A stretch of DNA of 64,000 nucleotides from Bacteroidales bacterium UBA5266 (GTDB lineage: Bacteria > Bacteroidota > Bacteroidia > Bacteroidales > WCHB1-69): NCBI GenBank assembly GCA_002411545.1, contig DHTG01000024.1, forward strand, positions 14,697 to 78,696, given 5' to 3'. The position numbers and the translations under genes were made by a program. The notes beneath the pieces are model-generated. The model searched no databases. It was not told the DNA's origin and saw only the letters and a list, made by a program, of their open reading frames with translations. Shown one piece after another: positions 1 through 7,638 of the stretch. Every line of letters starts with the position of its first letter. The stretch's first letter is position 1.

Positions 1-972
1 CTGGGTATTGCTTTTGATGCATTGAAACAAAAGGCTTCCATTGAATTTATCAAAGGGGTAGTTTCCTTACGTGAAGTAAAAGACGACGAAGAACTTCAAG
101 AAATGGAAAAAGCCTGTAACCTGGGTGTCGATATGCATATGGCGGCCATGCGTTATTGCAAAGTCGGTAAATTGGAAAGAGAACTTTCGGGTATGATTGA
201 AGGCATAGCTCTTTCGGGCGGAAACGGGGTTTCTTTTCCGGTTATATTATCTCAAAACGGCGAAACCTTACACAACCACAATCATGAACAAAAATTAGAA
301 AATGGGCGCATGTTGTTGGTAGATGCCGGAGCCGAATTAAAAACAGGCTATTCTTCAGATTACACACGCAGTTTTCCCGTTTCGGGTAGATTCACTCAAA
401 AACAAAAAGAAATTTACGAAATCGTATTGAAAGCTAATTTGGAAGCTATTGCTATGGCTAAACCCGGACTAAATTATTTCGACGTTCATTTACACGCTAC
501 TACGATTATCGCAAAAGGATTAACCCAGTTAGGTTTAATGAAAGGCAATGCCGAAGAGGCAGCAAAAGTGGGAGCTCATGCTTTATTTATGCCACACGGA
601 TTGGGGCATATGCTTGGATTGGATGTACACGATATGGAAGATCTGGGCGAAAACTATGTAGGTTATACCGAATACATACAACGCAGTAGCATCTTCGGTC
701 ATGGCAGTTTACGTTGCGGCAAAACATTGAAAAAAGGATTTGTCTTAACGGTTGAACCCGGCATATACTTTATCCCACAATTAATCAGCATATGGGAAAA
801 AGAAAATAAATTCGTGGAATATATTAATTACGATAAAGTAAAATCATATATAGGTTTTGGCGGCATCAGAATTGAAGACGACATCGTCATTACCGATACG
901 GCTTGTCGCGTCATCGGACGACCTCTCCCTAAAAAGGTAACCGAAATAGAATCTCTTATGAATCTATCCTAA
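1..972 (+). CDS. Xaa-Pro aminopeptidase (M24B), C-terminal part
   Basis: The reading frame is already open at the first base, so the 5' end lies outside the window and 323 residues are visible. The family removes N-terminal residues preceding proline and uses a two-metal pita-bread fold. The expected ligands are present: the Asp of DAGAE, the Asp of SSDYTRSF about 11 residues on, the His of HGLGHMLGLDVHD, the Glu of TVEPGIY and the Glu of RIEDD. These five in order make the family call secure. The missing N-terminal segment would be the non-catalytic creatinase-like domain. The TTG at base 22 is only an internal codon. The gene ends 51 bases before mntP on the same strand. The product is probably cytoplasmic and acts in peptide turnover. 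Confidence 0.93.
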   Translation: MGIAFDALKQKASIEFIKGVVSLREVKDDEELQEMEKACNLGVDMHMAAMRYCKVGKLERELSGMIEGIALSGGNGVSFPVILSQNGETLHNHNHEQKLENGRMLLVDAGAELKTGYSSDYTRSFPVSGRFTQKQKEIYEIVLKANLEAIAMAKPGLNYFDVHLHATTIIAKGLTQLGLMKGNAEEAAKVGAHALFMPHGLGHMLGLDVHDMEDLGENYVGYTEYIQRSSIFGHGSLRCGKTLKKGFVLTVEPGIYFIPQLISIWEKENKFVEYINYDKVKSYIGFGGIRIEDDIVITDTACRVIGRPLPKKVTEIESLMNLS

Positions 973-1023
973 GATATAGATTCTAAAACTAATAGAGATA
1001 CAAAAACAACAAGCGCAAAACGT

Positions 1024-1575
1024 ATGGATGTTACCTCAATCATTTTTATTGCCATCGGATTAGCCATGGATAGTTTTGCTGTGAGCATTTCTATTGGCAG
1101 CTGTTCTTCCTTATTTCGCTACAAACAAGCCTTCTTAACCGCTTTTATCATGGGAGCCTTTCAAGCTCTTATGCCTGTAGTAGGATGGGCATTAGCTTTC
1201 CACTTTGCTGAATCTATTTCCGATTTCGACCACTGGATCGCTTTTATCCTTTTATCCTATTTAGGTGGTAAAATGATATATGAATCGTTTCAGAAAAAAG
1301 ATAAACCTTGCATTATCTTTTCATTAAAAACATTACTTATACTGGGAATTGCTACCAGTATCGATGCTTTAGCCATTGGAATTAGTTTTGCTTTTCTGAA
1401 TATAAATATTATCTTACCGGTGATTATTATCGGACTCATTGCTTTCTTGTTTTCTTTTGCTGCTGTCTTTATCGGATTTCGTTTTGGTAAATTGAAAATC
1501 ATGAGAGTTGAACTCATTGGAGGCCTCATATTGATAGCTATTGGCACTAAAATACTGATAGAACATATGTTTTAA
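1024..1575 (+). CDS. mntP: Putative manganese efflux pump MntP
   Basis: A 183-residue, six-helix inner-membrane protein of the MntP (former DUF204) family, which exports Mn2+. The family's conserved acidic membrane motif appears near the N terminus as GLAMDSFAVSIS (residues 12-23), and its internal-duplication partner is at ATSIDALAIGISFAF. The length matches the usual 180-190 residues. The ATG at 1024 follows an A-rich stretch with no obvious Shine-Dalgarno sequence. I see no Mn riboswitch of the yybP-ykoY type in the 51 bases upstream. The next gene starts 19 bases downstream, so the two transporters are probably cotranscribed. Confidence 0.93.
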   Translation: MDVTSIIFIAIGLAMDSFAVSISIGSCSSLFRYKQAFLTAFIMGAFQALMPVVGWALAFHFAESISDFDHWIAFILLSYLGGKMIYESFQKKDKPCIIFSLKTLLILGIATSIDALAIGISFAFLNINIILPVIIIGLIAFLFSFAAVFIGFRFGKLKIMRVELIGGLILIAIGTKILIEHMF

Positions 1576-1594
1576 GCCTTGTAATCAAATCAAC

Positions 1595-2497
1595 ATGCAG
1601 CAATATAGAAGTTATGTATTACCGTTTGCTATTATATTGGGACTCTTGTTTCATTCCTATATTATCTTACTGTCGAGCGCTGTTCCAATTTTAATATTCT
1701 TGATGTTATTTTTTACCTATAGTTCTATCCACGTGAGCAAAATGCGGATTGGCAATTTTGACTTGTATTTACTTCTTTTTCAATTAGTAGCAAGTATTCT
1801 ATCTTATATTTTGTTATACACTTTCGACCATGAACTTGCACAAGGAGCTTTGGTATGTATATTAGCCCCAACAGCAACTTCAGCCGTTGTCATTGCCGTC
1901 ATGTTGGGAGGCAACCTAACCACTATGGGAGTATACACTTTATTAAGTAATTTGGTTGTTGCTTTTATGGCTCCTATCTATTTTTCGTTCATAGGAGGCT
2001 GCGCAAAACTATCTTTTTGGGAATCGTTCGGATTGATATTTGCAAAAATAGCTCCGGTATTAATACTCCCGTTTATTTTAGCCGTAAGCATTCAAAAGTT
2101 CTCTCCTACACTAAATACCAAAATCTTAAAATTGCAATTTATTTCGTTTTATTTATGGGCATTGGCATTGACCGTCGTCATTGCAAAAATCATTAATTTC
2201 ATTTTAAATCAACAAGGAATTAGCCTTTGGTTTATGATAGGCGCCGGTATATTAGCCCTGATCATATGTATTATACAATTCGCATTGGGTAAATATATCG
2301 GCAATCGTTACGGAGATAAAGTTGCAGGTGGTCAATCTTTGGGACAAAAAAATACCGTTTTAGCCATTTGGATGTCCCAAACCTATTTGAATCCCATAAG
2401 TTCAATCATTCCAGCCATCTATGTGATATTACAAAATGTATATAACAGTTATCAACTTTGGAAACAAGACACTAACCACCGTAAACAGCATGGATAA
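1595..2497 (+). CDS. Bile acid:sodium symporter (BASS)-family transporter
   Basis: A 300-residue integral membrane protein with about nine or ten hydrophobic segments. The segment CILAPTATSAVVIAVMLGG near residue 90 resembles the substrate/sodium-site region of the BASS (SBF) family, which couples organic anion uptake to Na+. The C-terminal QSLGQKNTVLAIWMSQTYL segment is also characteristic. The substrate cannot be read from the sequence; bacterial members move pantothenate, pyruvate, bile acids or other organic acids. The last 26 bases overlap the 3' end of thiS on the opposite strand, so the two transcripts converge. The closeness to mntP suggests one transcription unit. Confidence 0.8.
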   Translation: MQQYRSYVLPFAIILGLLFHSYIILLSSAVPILIFLMLFFTYSSIHVSKMRIGNFDLYLLLFQLVASILSYILLYTFDHELAQGALVCILAPTATSAVVIAVMLGGNLTTMGVYTLLSNLVVAFMAPIYFSFIGGCAKLSFWESFGLIFAKIAPVLILPFILAVSIQKFSPTLNTKILKLQFISFYLWALALTVVIAKIINFILNQQGISLWFMIGAGILALIICIIQFALGKYIGNRYGDKVAGGQSLGQKNTVLAIWMSQTYLNPISSIIPAIYVILQNVYNSYQLWKQDTNHRKQHG

Positions 2498-2678
2498 GTA
2501 CTATCTTATCATCGTTTTGTAAAATGGTGTTTTCCCATTCCACGCGGGCTATCACTTTATTATTGATTGCAACCGCCAAGCGTTTATCTTCTTCCCGATG
2601 TAAAATTTTCATTAAATCCATAAGCGAAGAAGCCACTTCGATTTGTTGTTCACGATTATTCACAAACACTTGTATCAT
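2472..2678 (-). CDS. thiS: Sulfur carrier protein ThiS
   Basis: A 68-residue ubiquitin-like protein ending in the diagnostic Gly-Gly (residues HAVYGG), whose terminal glycine is adenylated and then thiocarboxylated to donate sulfur to the thiazole ring of thiamine. Length and the QVFVNNREQQIE start fit ThiS; MoaD is usually longer. Its start codon overlaps the thiD stop in an ATGA arrangement, so translation is probably coupled. Its own 3' end overlaps the convergent BASS gene. The other thiazole genes (thiG, thiH, thiF, thiE) are not in the window. Confidence 0.92.
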   Translation of the reverse strand: MIQVFVNNREQQIEVASSLMDLMKILHREEDKRLAVAINNKVIARVEWENTILQNDDKIVLIHAVYGG

Positions 2679-3511
2679 ACATTCCTTTTTTTAATAATTT
2701 TTAATTTTTGAGGATTAAAACCATGATTTAACGGCCCGTGTCCATGCCCCAAAACAAGATCCTTTCCTTGCATAATAGCCATAAAGACATATTTTTTCGC
2801 TAAATCTACTGCTTCAGGCAATGCATATCCTAAGGCTAAATAACTGGCTATTGCCGACGACAGGGTACAACCTGTACCATGTAAATTATTGGTTTCTATA
2901 TAATCTGAACTAAACGTAAGCGGATTTTCATCTCCTTGTATCCATAGCACATCCGTCATGCTCTTTGTTTTTAAATGCCCCCCTTTTACCAATACAGCCT
3001 TACAACCGTAAGACAGAAGGTCATAAGCTGCCTGTTTCATCTCATCAACTGTTTCTAAAGATTTGTTTACAAGCAAAGAAGCTTCTTTTAAATTGGGAGT
3101 AATGATTGTAGAAAGTGGAAATAAGTTTTTCTTCATACTTTCAATCGTTGAATGTTGTATGAGAGAATCTCCGCTTGTAGCCACCATGACCGGATCAAGC
3201 ACAATATATTTTGGCTTATATGTTAGCAAAGCTTGCGTCAACACCTCCACAACTTCCGGACTATGTAACATACCGATTTTAACAGCGTCGATGTGAAAAT
3301 CATCCATGACCGCTTGCAATTGCTGTCGAAAAACATCCATCGTTACCGACTGAATGCCTTTGACTCCTAAGGTGTTTTGAGCGGTAATCGCCGTGATGAC
3401 TGTAGCAGCATAAAGCCCTAAGGAAGAGATGGTTTTTATATCCGCTTGAATGCCCGCTCCACCTCCGCTATCCGAACCGGCAACACTGACTACTACAGGA
3501 TATGTTTTCAT
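2675..3511 (-). CDS. thiD: Hydroxymethylpyrimidine/phosphomethylpyrimidine kinase ThiD
   Basis: A 278-residue ribokinase-fold enzyme that phosphorylates HMP and HMP-P to the pyrophosphate used in thiamine assembly. The N terminus carries the family signature VAGSDSGGGAGIQADIKT and the C-terminal part the catalytic-base and anion-hole loop NNLHGTGCTLSSAIA. Length is typical. The start ATG overlaps the end of the upstream DAHPS/CM gene by four bases (ATGA) and its stop overlaps thiS the same way, giving a tightly coupled three-gene unit. I find no TPP riboswitch upstream of the operon, so regulation by thiamine is not evident from this sequence. Confidence 0.95.
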   Translation of the reverse strand: MKTYPVVVSVAGSDSGGGAGIQADIKTISSLGLYAATVITAITAQNTLGVKGIQSVTMDVFRQQLQAVMDDFHIDAVKIGMLHSPEVVEVLTQALLTYKPKYIVLDPVMVATSGDSLIQHSTIESMKKNLFPLSTIITPNLKEASLLVNKSLETVDEMKQAAYDLLSYGCKAVLVKGGHLKTKSMTDVLWIQGDENPLTFSSDYIETNNLHGTGCTLSSAIASYLALGYALPEAVDLAKKYVFMAIMQGKDLVLGHGHGPLNHGFNPQKLKIIKKRNV

Positions 3512-4578
3512 TTTTTTACCTTAATAATTTCTTCTTGTATTTTGATGGTTTCTTCATGCAAAACCTCCATGAGTTTTTGCATAAAATCCTTATTTAAATG
3601 CCAATAATCACTTTGTTGCAATACGTGATCAATAACTTCTTGCCAACGATTAATTTGCAACAAAGAAATATTCTTCTCTTTTTTGTAGTATGCAATCTTC
3701 TCCACAATTTCCAAACGTCTGGCCAGGAGTGCGCATAAATCTTTATCCAGCTCATCAATCATATCACGGTATGTTTTCAACTGTTTGTCTTTTTTTTCTG
3801 TCAGAGAAGGAATGCGTAATTGTGTGATTAAATTAAAGAATTCAGTCGGTTTTAGTTGTTGACTTCTATCACTCAAAGCCTGAGTAGGATCAACATGCAC
3901 TTCAATCATCAAGCCATTTACATCCATATACAAAGCTTTTTGAGCAATTTCGAAAATAAAATCCTTATTTCCTGCCATGTGGCTTGGATCGCAGAGCATG
4001 GGGATTTCGGGATGCCGGCGTTTGAATTCTATGGGAATATTCCATAAAGGATTGTTTCTATATATGGAATGTTCATAGGTAGAAAATCCTCTGTGTATGG
4101 AAGCCATTTTTTTTATTCCGGCTTTGGCCAAGCGCTCAAAAGCTCCTATCCATAAATGTAAATCGGGCGAAATAGGATTTTTAATCATGATGCTAACATC
4201 ACTGCCTTTAGCAGTATCGGCTATAGCCTGTACCATGAAAGGATTAACGCTCGTTCGTGCACCTATCCAAAAATACCGTATATTATGTTTTAAAGCGATT
4301 TCGAGATGTTGAGGTATGGCTATTTCAATACAAGTCGGGATATGATAGCTTTGTTCAACCTCTTGCAACCAGGATAAAGCTTGTTCCCCACACCCTTCAA
4401 AACTATGAGGTGATGAACGAGGCTTCCATACGCCACAACGAAACAAGGATATCATGGGTTTTTCCGAAAGCTGAAGAGCAGTCTCTAACACCTGCTCTCG
4501 CGATTCGGCACTGCATGGCCCTGCTATAAGTAAGGGTGTGTAGTTTTGTGATGATACTAACGGTTGAATGTCAAACAT
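3508..4578 (-). CDS. Bifunctional DAHP synthase / chorismate mutase type II
   Basis: A 356-residue two-domain enzyme. Residues 1 to about 262 form a class I-beta (KDO8P-synthase-like) DAHP synthase, with IAGPCSAES near the start, FRCGVWKPRSSP and CDPSHMAG further on. It condenses phosphoenolpyruvate and erythrose 4-phosphate at the entry to aromatic biosynthesis. Residues from about 268 form an AroQ-type chorismate mutase helix bundle (YRDMIDELDKDLCALLARRLE). In this arrangement, found in Bacteroidota and some Firmicutes, the mutase commonly acts as the allosteric sensor. It heads an operon with thiD and thiS instead of with other aromatic genes, which is unexpected. A TAnnTTTG motif lies about 54 bases before the start codon. 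Confidence 0.94.
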   Translation of the reverse strand: MFDIQPLVSSQNYTPLLIAGPCSAESREQVLETALQLSEKPMISLFRCGVWKPRSSPHSFEGCGEQALSWLQEVEQSYHIPTCIEIAIPQHLEIALKHNIRYFWIGARTSVNPFMVQAIADTAKGSDVSIMIKNPISPDLHLWIGAFERLAKAGIKKMASIHRGFSTYEHSIYRNNPLWNIPIEFKRRHPEIPMLCDPSHMAGNKDFIFEIAQKALYMDVNGLMIEVHVDPTQALSDRSQQLKPTEFFNLITQLRIPSLTEKKDKQLKTYRDMIDELDKDLCALLARRLEIVEKIAYYKKEKNISLLQINRWQEVIDHVLQQSDYWHLNKDFMQKLMEVLHEETIKIQEEIIKVKK

Positions 4579-4631
4579 ACCTTTTAATTATCAGAATTTT
4601 GATGCCTGTATACAGAATTAGTACTGCTCTG

Positions 4632-4639
4632 CAAAAGTA
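4632..4639 (-). promoter_or_regulatory. Candidate -7 element for the DAHPS/CM-thiD-thiS operon
   Basis: The minus strand reads TACTTTTG, an exact match to the Bacteroidota -7 consensus TAnnTTTG, followed by GC. A TTTG that could serve as the -33 element lies about 15 bases further upstream (4655-4658), slightly closer than the usual spacing. Predicted transcription would start about 45-50 bases before the DAHPS/CM ATG. Confidence 0.6.
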
Positions 4640-4772
4640 ATCTTTATTTCAAAACAAAAAAATGAAACCTACCTTATTTAGGTGCCTTTCTATGGACAAA
4701 AAGAGGGTTTTTATTAACATAATACTGTGAAATACTTTTGTAAAGATATTTTCATAATGTAATAAGGTTATA

Positions 4773-4780
4773 TAATTTTG
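4773..4780 (+). promoter_or_regulatory. Candidate -7 element for the EnvC-like gene
   Basis: TAATTTTG matches TAnnTTTG and is followed by a start codon 17 bases downstream, giving a very short leader. A second match, TACTTTTG, lies upstream at 4733-4740, so two start sites are possible. No convincing -33 TTTG is visible for either. Confidence 0.5.
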
Positions 4781-4797
4781 TAACATTATAAAACGAC

Positions 4798-6003
4798 ATG
4801 TATAAAAATATAAAACAAATAGTATATTTCATACTAGTTGTCTGTCTATCATTAGGCAGCAGCCATACTTTATGGAGTCAAACCAGTAAAGAAGCCCTAA
4901 CCAAAGAAAAAAAACAACTCGAAAAAGAACTAGCACAACAAAAAAAACTCTTAGAAGAAACCCGTCGAAACAAAACAGCCTCCCTGCGGGAAATTCAATT
5001 AATCACTAATCAAATAAAAAACAGGGAAAAGCTTATTCAAACCATCAACGAAGAACTTTCCTATATAGACGTCGAAATAGAGGAAGTAACCAAAGAAATT
5101 ACCCAATTACAAACTAAACTCGATGAATTGATTGATGCCTATAGAAAAGCAATCTACATAGCCTATAAACACCGAAACATGCTTGACAAAGCAAATTTCA
5201 TTATATCCTCGGAAAACATTCATCAAGCGGTAAAACGCATGCGCTATTTACAAGAATATTCCAATGCACTCAATCGCCATGTCTTAATTATTCAACAAAC
5301 ACAAGCAACCAAGAAAGAAAAAGAAAAAGTGTTGATGCAAAACAAACAAGAAAAAATGAACCTCTTGGAGCATAAAAACCAAGAAAAAACAAACTTAGTA
5401 AAACAACAACGGGACAAAGATCAAGTAGTATCAACCTTAAAAAAGAAAGAAAGTCAGATAAATACAGAAATCAATCGTAAAATCAAACGTCAAAAAGCCA
5501 TTGATAATCAGATAGCCAAAATCATTGAAGCCGAATTAGCCAAAGCCAAAAAATCGGTTTCTCCAAAAGTAGAAGCAGCCAATGTAGCATTGTCGGCCGA
5601 CTTTGCAAATAATCAGGGAAAGCTCCCATGGCCTGTCGATAAAGGAAATATCATTACAAACTTTGGCACTTACTCTCATCCGGAAGTATCATCGGTATTG
5701 ATAACAAATAATGGCATTAACATTTTAACAGATAGAGCCGCCTCCGTACGTTCCATTTTCAACGGAAAAGTATCGACCGTGAGTATCATTGACGGAGCAA
5801 ATGTGGTTATTATTAGCCACGGTGCTTATCTAACCGTATATAGTAATTTAGGAAGCGTCTGTGTAAAGCCCGGCGATGTAGTCAGCACCCGACAAGTTAT
5901 CGGAAACATGAAATCAGATCCTAACGACAGCAAAGCGGAACTGCATTTTGAAATACGCAAAGAACGTACACCCCTTAATCCAACTTCCTGGATTAAACAA
6001 TAA
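4798..6003 (+). CDS. EnvC-like murein hydrolase activator (coiled coil + degenerate LytM/M23)
   Basis: A 401-residue exported protein. An N-terminal hydrophobic signal segment (about residues 8-27) is followed by a long, Lys/Glu/Gln-rich coiled coil (about 30-240) and a C-terminal M23/LytM domain (about 278-401). The usual zinc-ligand motif HxxxD is replaced by NNGINI, although a His in SHGAYLTVYSNLG and the LHFEI motif remain, so the domain is probably catalytically dead. EnvC-type proteins of this build activate cell-wall amidases during septum splitting, through the FtsE-FtsX complex; ftsX and ftsE are both elsewhere in this window. The architecture is clear, but the specific partner is inferred. 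Confidence 0.85.
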   Translation: MYKNIKQIVYFILVVCLSLGSSHTLWSQTSKEALTKEKKQLEKELAQQKKLLEETRRNKTASLREIQLITNQIKNREKLIQTINEELSYIDVEIEEVTKEITQLQTKLDELIDAYRKAIYIAYKHRNMLDKANFIISSENIHQAVKRMRYLQEYSNALNRHVLIIQQTQATKKEKEKVLMQNKQEKMNLLEHKNQEKTNLVKQQRDKDQVVSTLKKKESQINTEINRKIKRQKAIDNQIAKIIEAELAKAKKSVSPKVEAANVALSADFANNQGKLPWPVDKGNIITNFGTYSHPEVSSVLITNNGINILTDRAASVRSIFNGKVSTVSIIDGANVVIISHGAYLTVYSNLGSVCVKPGDVVSTRQVIGNMKSDPNDSKAELHFEIRKERTPLNPTSWIKQ

Positions 6004-6098
6004 GGGTTAAATCACATTCATATAATTTTTTACCTCTATTTTTATAATTTTTTTGTTCTTATCACGTTGTTTTGTATATTTCTTAAAATTCAAACAAC

Positions 6099-7616
6099 AT
6101 GGCTCTAACCTTAGAGAACATCCTTTTAATTGGCTCTATATTATTATTTATAAGTTTATTAGCAGGTAAAACAGGATACAAATTAGGAGTCCCTACTTTG
6201 TTGCTATTCCTTTTGTTGGGCATGATTACCGGTACAGATGGATTAGGAATAGAAGTAAACAATCCAAATTCAGCATTAGCGATAGGGACGGTTGCCTTGT
6301 GCAGCATTTTGTTTTCCGGTGGAATGGACACTCACTTAAACGACATCAAACCCATAGCCGCACAAGGAGTGGTTTTGGCCACCTTAGGAGTTTTGTTGAC
6401 AGCTTTTTTTGTCGGAGGATTCATATATATTATTAGCAACTATTTTTCTATAGGCATTCATTTCACTTTTCTAGAGTCTATGCTCCTGGCATCGATTATG
6501 TCATCGACCGATTCAGCTTCGGTATTTTCCATACTAAGGGCTAAAAGCTTACGATTAAAACATAATTTAAAACCTACCTTAGAATTGGAAAGTGGAAGTA
6601 ACGATCCCATGGCCTTCATGCTTACTATTGTTTTCATTCAACTTATTCAAAGCCCTTTAGCACATAGTATAGGTCATGCCGTACTAGACTTTTTTATGCA
6701 AATGTCTATCGGTGCCTTGGGAGGATATGCTTTGGGCAAAATCTCCATATGGATTATCAATAGAATTGAACTCTTCAACGATTCTTTGTATTTGGTATTT
6801 ATCGTTGCATGTGCCTTCTTCATTTATTCATTTATAAATTTCATACATGGAAATGGATTTTTAGCGGTATATGTCGGTGGATTGATTATTGGAAATCATA
6901 AATTCGTACACAAAAAATCTATTATTAAATTCTTCGACGGCTTAACATGGTTAGCCCAAATCGTTTTGTTTTTGACCTTAGGATTATTGGTGAATCCCAC
7001 TGAATTATTAAATCCGGAGGTATTTATCACCGGTCTGTTGGTAGGATTCTTCATGATTATTTTTGGCCGACCTTTATCTGTCTTGATATCCTTATTGCCC
7101 TTTCGGAAAATCCCATTCAATGCACGCATGTATATTTCTTGGGTAGGATTAAGAGGAGCCGTTCCCATCGTATTTGCCATGTACCCTTGGATTGCAGGCT
7201 TAGAGAATGCAAAATTAATTTTCAATATTGTCTTTTTTATCACCATCATATCTTTAATCGTACAAGGAACAAGCGTGCCTTCTATGGCAAAAGTACTCCG
7301 AATTTTCGATCGCACAAAAGTGCCTAAACCCATTGATTTCCTCGATACAGACTTCTCTGATGCCACCAAATCCAGTTCTTGCGAAATTATTATTGATGAA
7401 AATGTATTGAAATTAGGTCATCGCATCATGGATATACCCTTCCCCGAAAAAACACTGGTAGTGATGCTTAAACGTGGAGAACATTATTTTATCCCTAACG
7501 GGAAAACAGAACTACATAAAGACGACAAACTTCTCATCATCACCGACGATAGAGATGCTGTATTAGAAACTTATCGACAGATAGGATTACAAAATGAGAT
7601 TCCTCCTTTAGATTAA
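6099..7616 (+). CDS. CPA1 potassium/proton antiporter (NhaP2/CvrA type) with TrkA-C domain
   Basis: A 505-residue protein with about twelve membrane helices followed by a cytoplasmic tail. The helical core carries LESGSNDP, the conserved ND ion-binding pair region of CPA1 exchangers, and SSTDSASVFSIL and GLRGAVPIVFAMYPW. The last 90 or so residues (VLKLGHRIMDIPF... KDDKLLIITDD) look like a TrkA-C/RCK-C regulatory domain, as in the K+/H+ antiporter NhaP2. It probably exports K+ or Na+ in exchange for protons to maintain pH and osmotic balance. The next gene begins a few bases after its stop. No exact TAnnTTTG motif was seen upstream. Confidence 0.9.
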   Translation: MALTLENILLIGSILLFISLLAGKTGYKLGVPTLLLFLLLGMITGTDGLGIEVNNPNSALAIGTVALCSILFSGGMDTHLNDIKPIAAQGVVLATLGVLLTAFFVGGFIYIISNYFSIGIHFTFLESMLLASIMSSTDSASVFSILRAKSLRLKHNLKPTLELESGSNDPMAFMLTIVFIQLIQSPLAHSIGHAVLDFFMQMSIGALGGYALGKISIWIINRIELFNDSLYLVFIVACAFFIYSFINFIHGNGFLAVYVGGLIIGNHKFVHKKSIIKFFDGLTWLAQIVLFLTLGLLVNPTELLNPEVFITGLLVGFFMIIFGRPLSVLISLLPFRKIPFNARMYISWVGLRGAVPIVFAMYPWIAGLENAKLIFNIVFFITIISLIVQGTSVPSMAKVLRIFDRTKVPKPIDFLDTDFSDATKSSSCEIIIDENVLKLGHRIMDIPFPEKTLVVMLKRGEHYFIPNGKTELHKDDKLLIITDDRDAVLETYRQIGLQNEIPPLD

Positions 7617-7638
7617 GGTTTTGATTAATAAGCTTTTT

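Noticed and set aside
4579-4797. Possible TPP riboswitch for the thiD-thiS operon
   Set aside because: The region shows promoters for both directions but no recognisable conserved thi-box sequence in the leader.
6896-7369. A 157-codon frame antisense to the K+/H+ antiporter
   Set aside because: It lies wholly inside a well-supported gene, and its composition follows from the antisense of hydrophobic codons.
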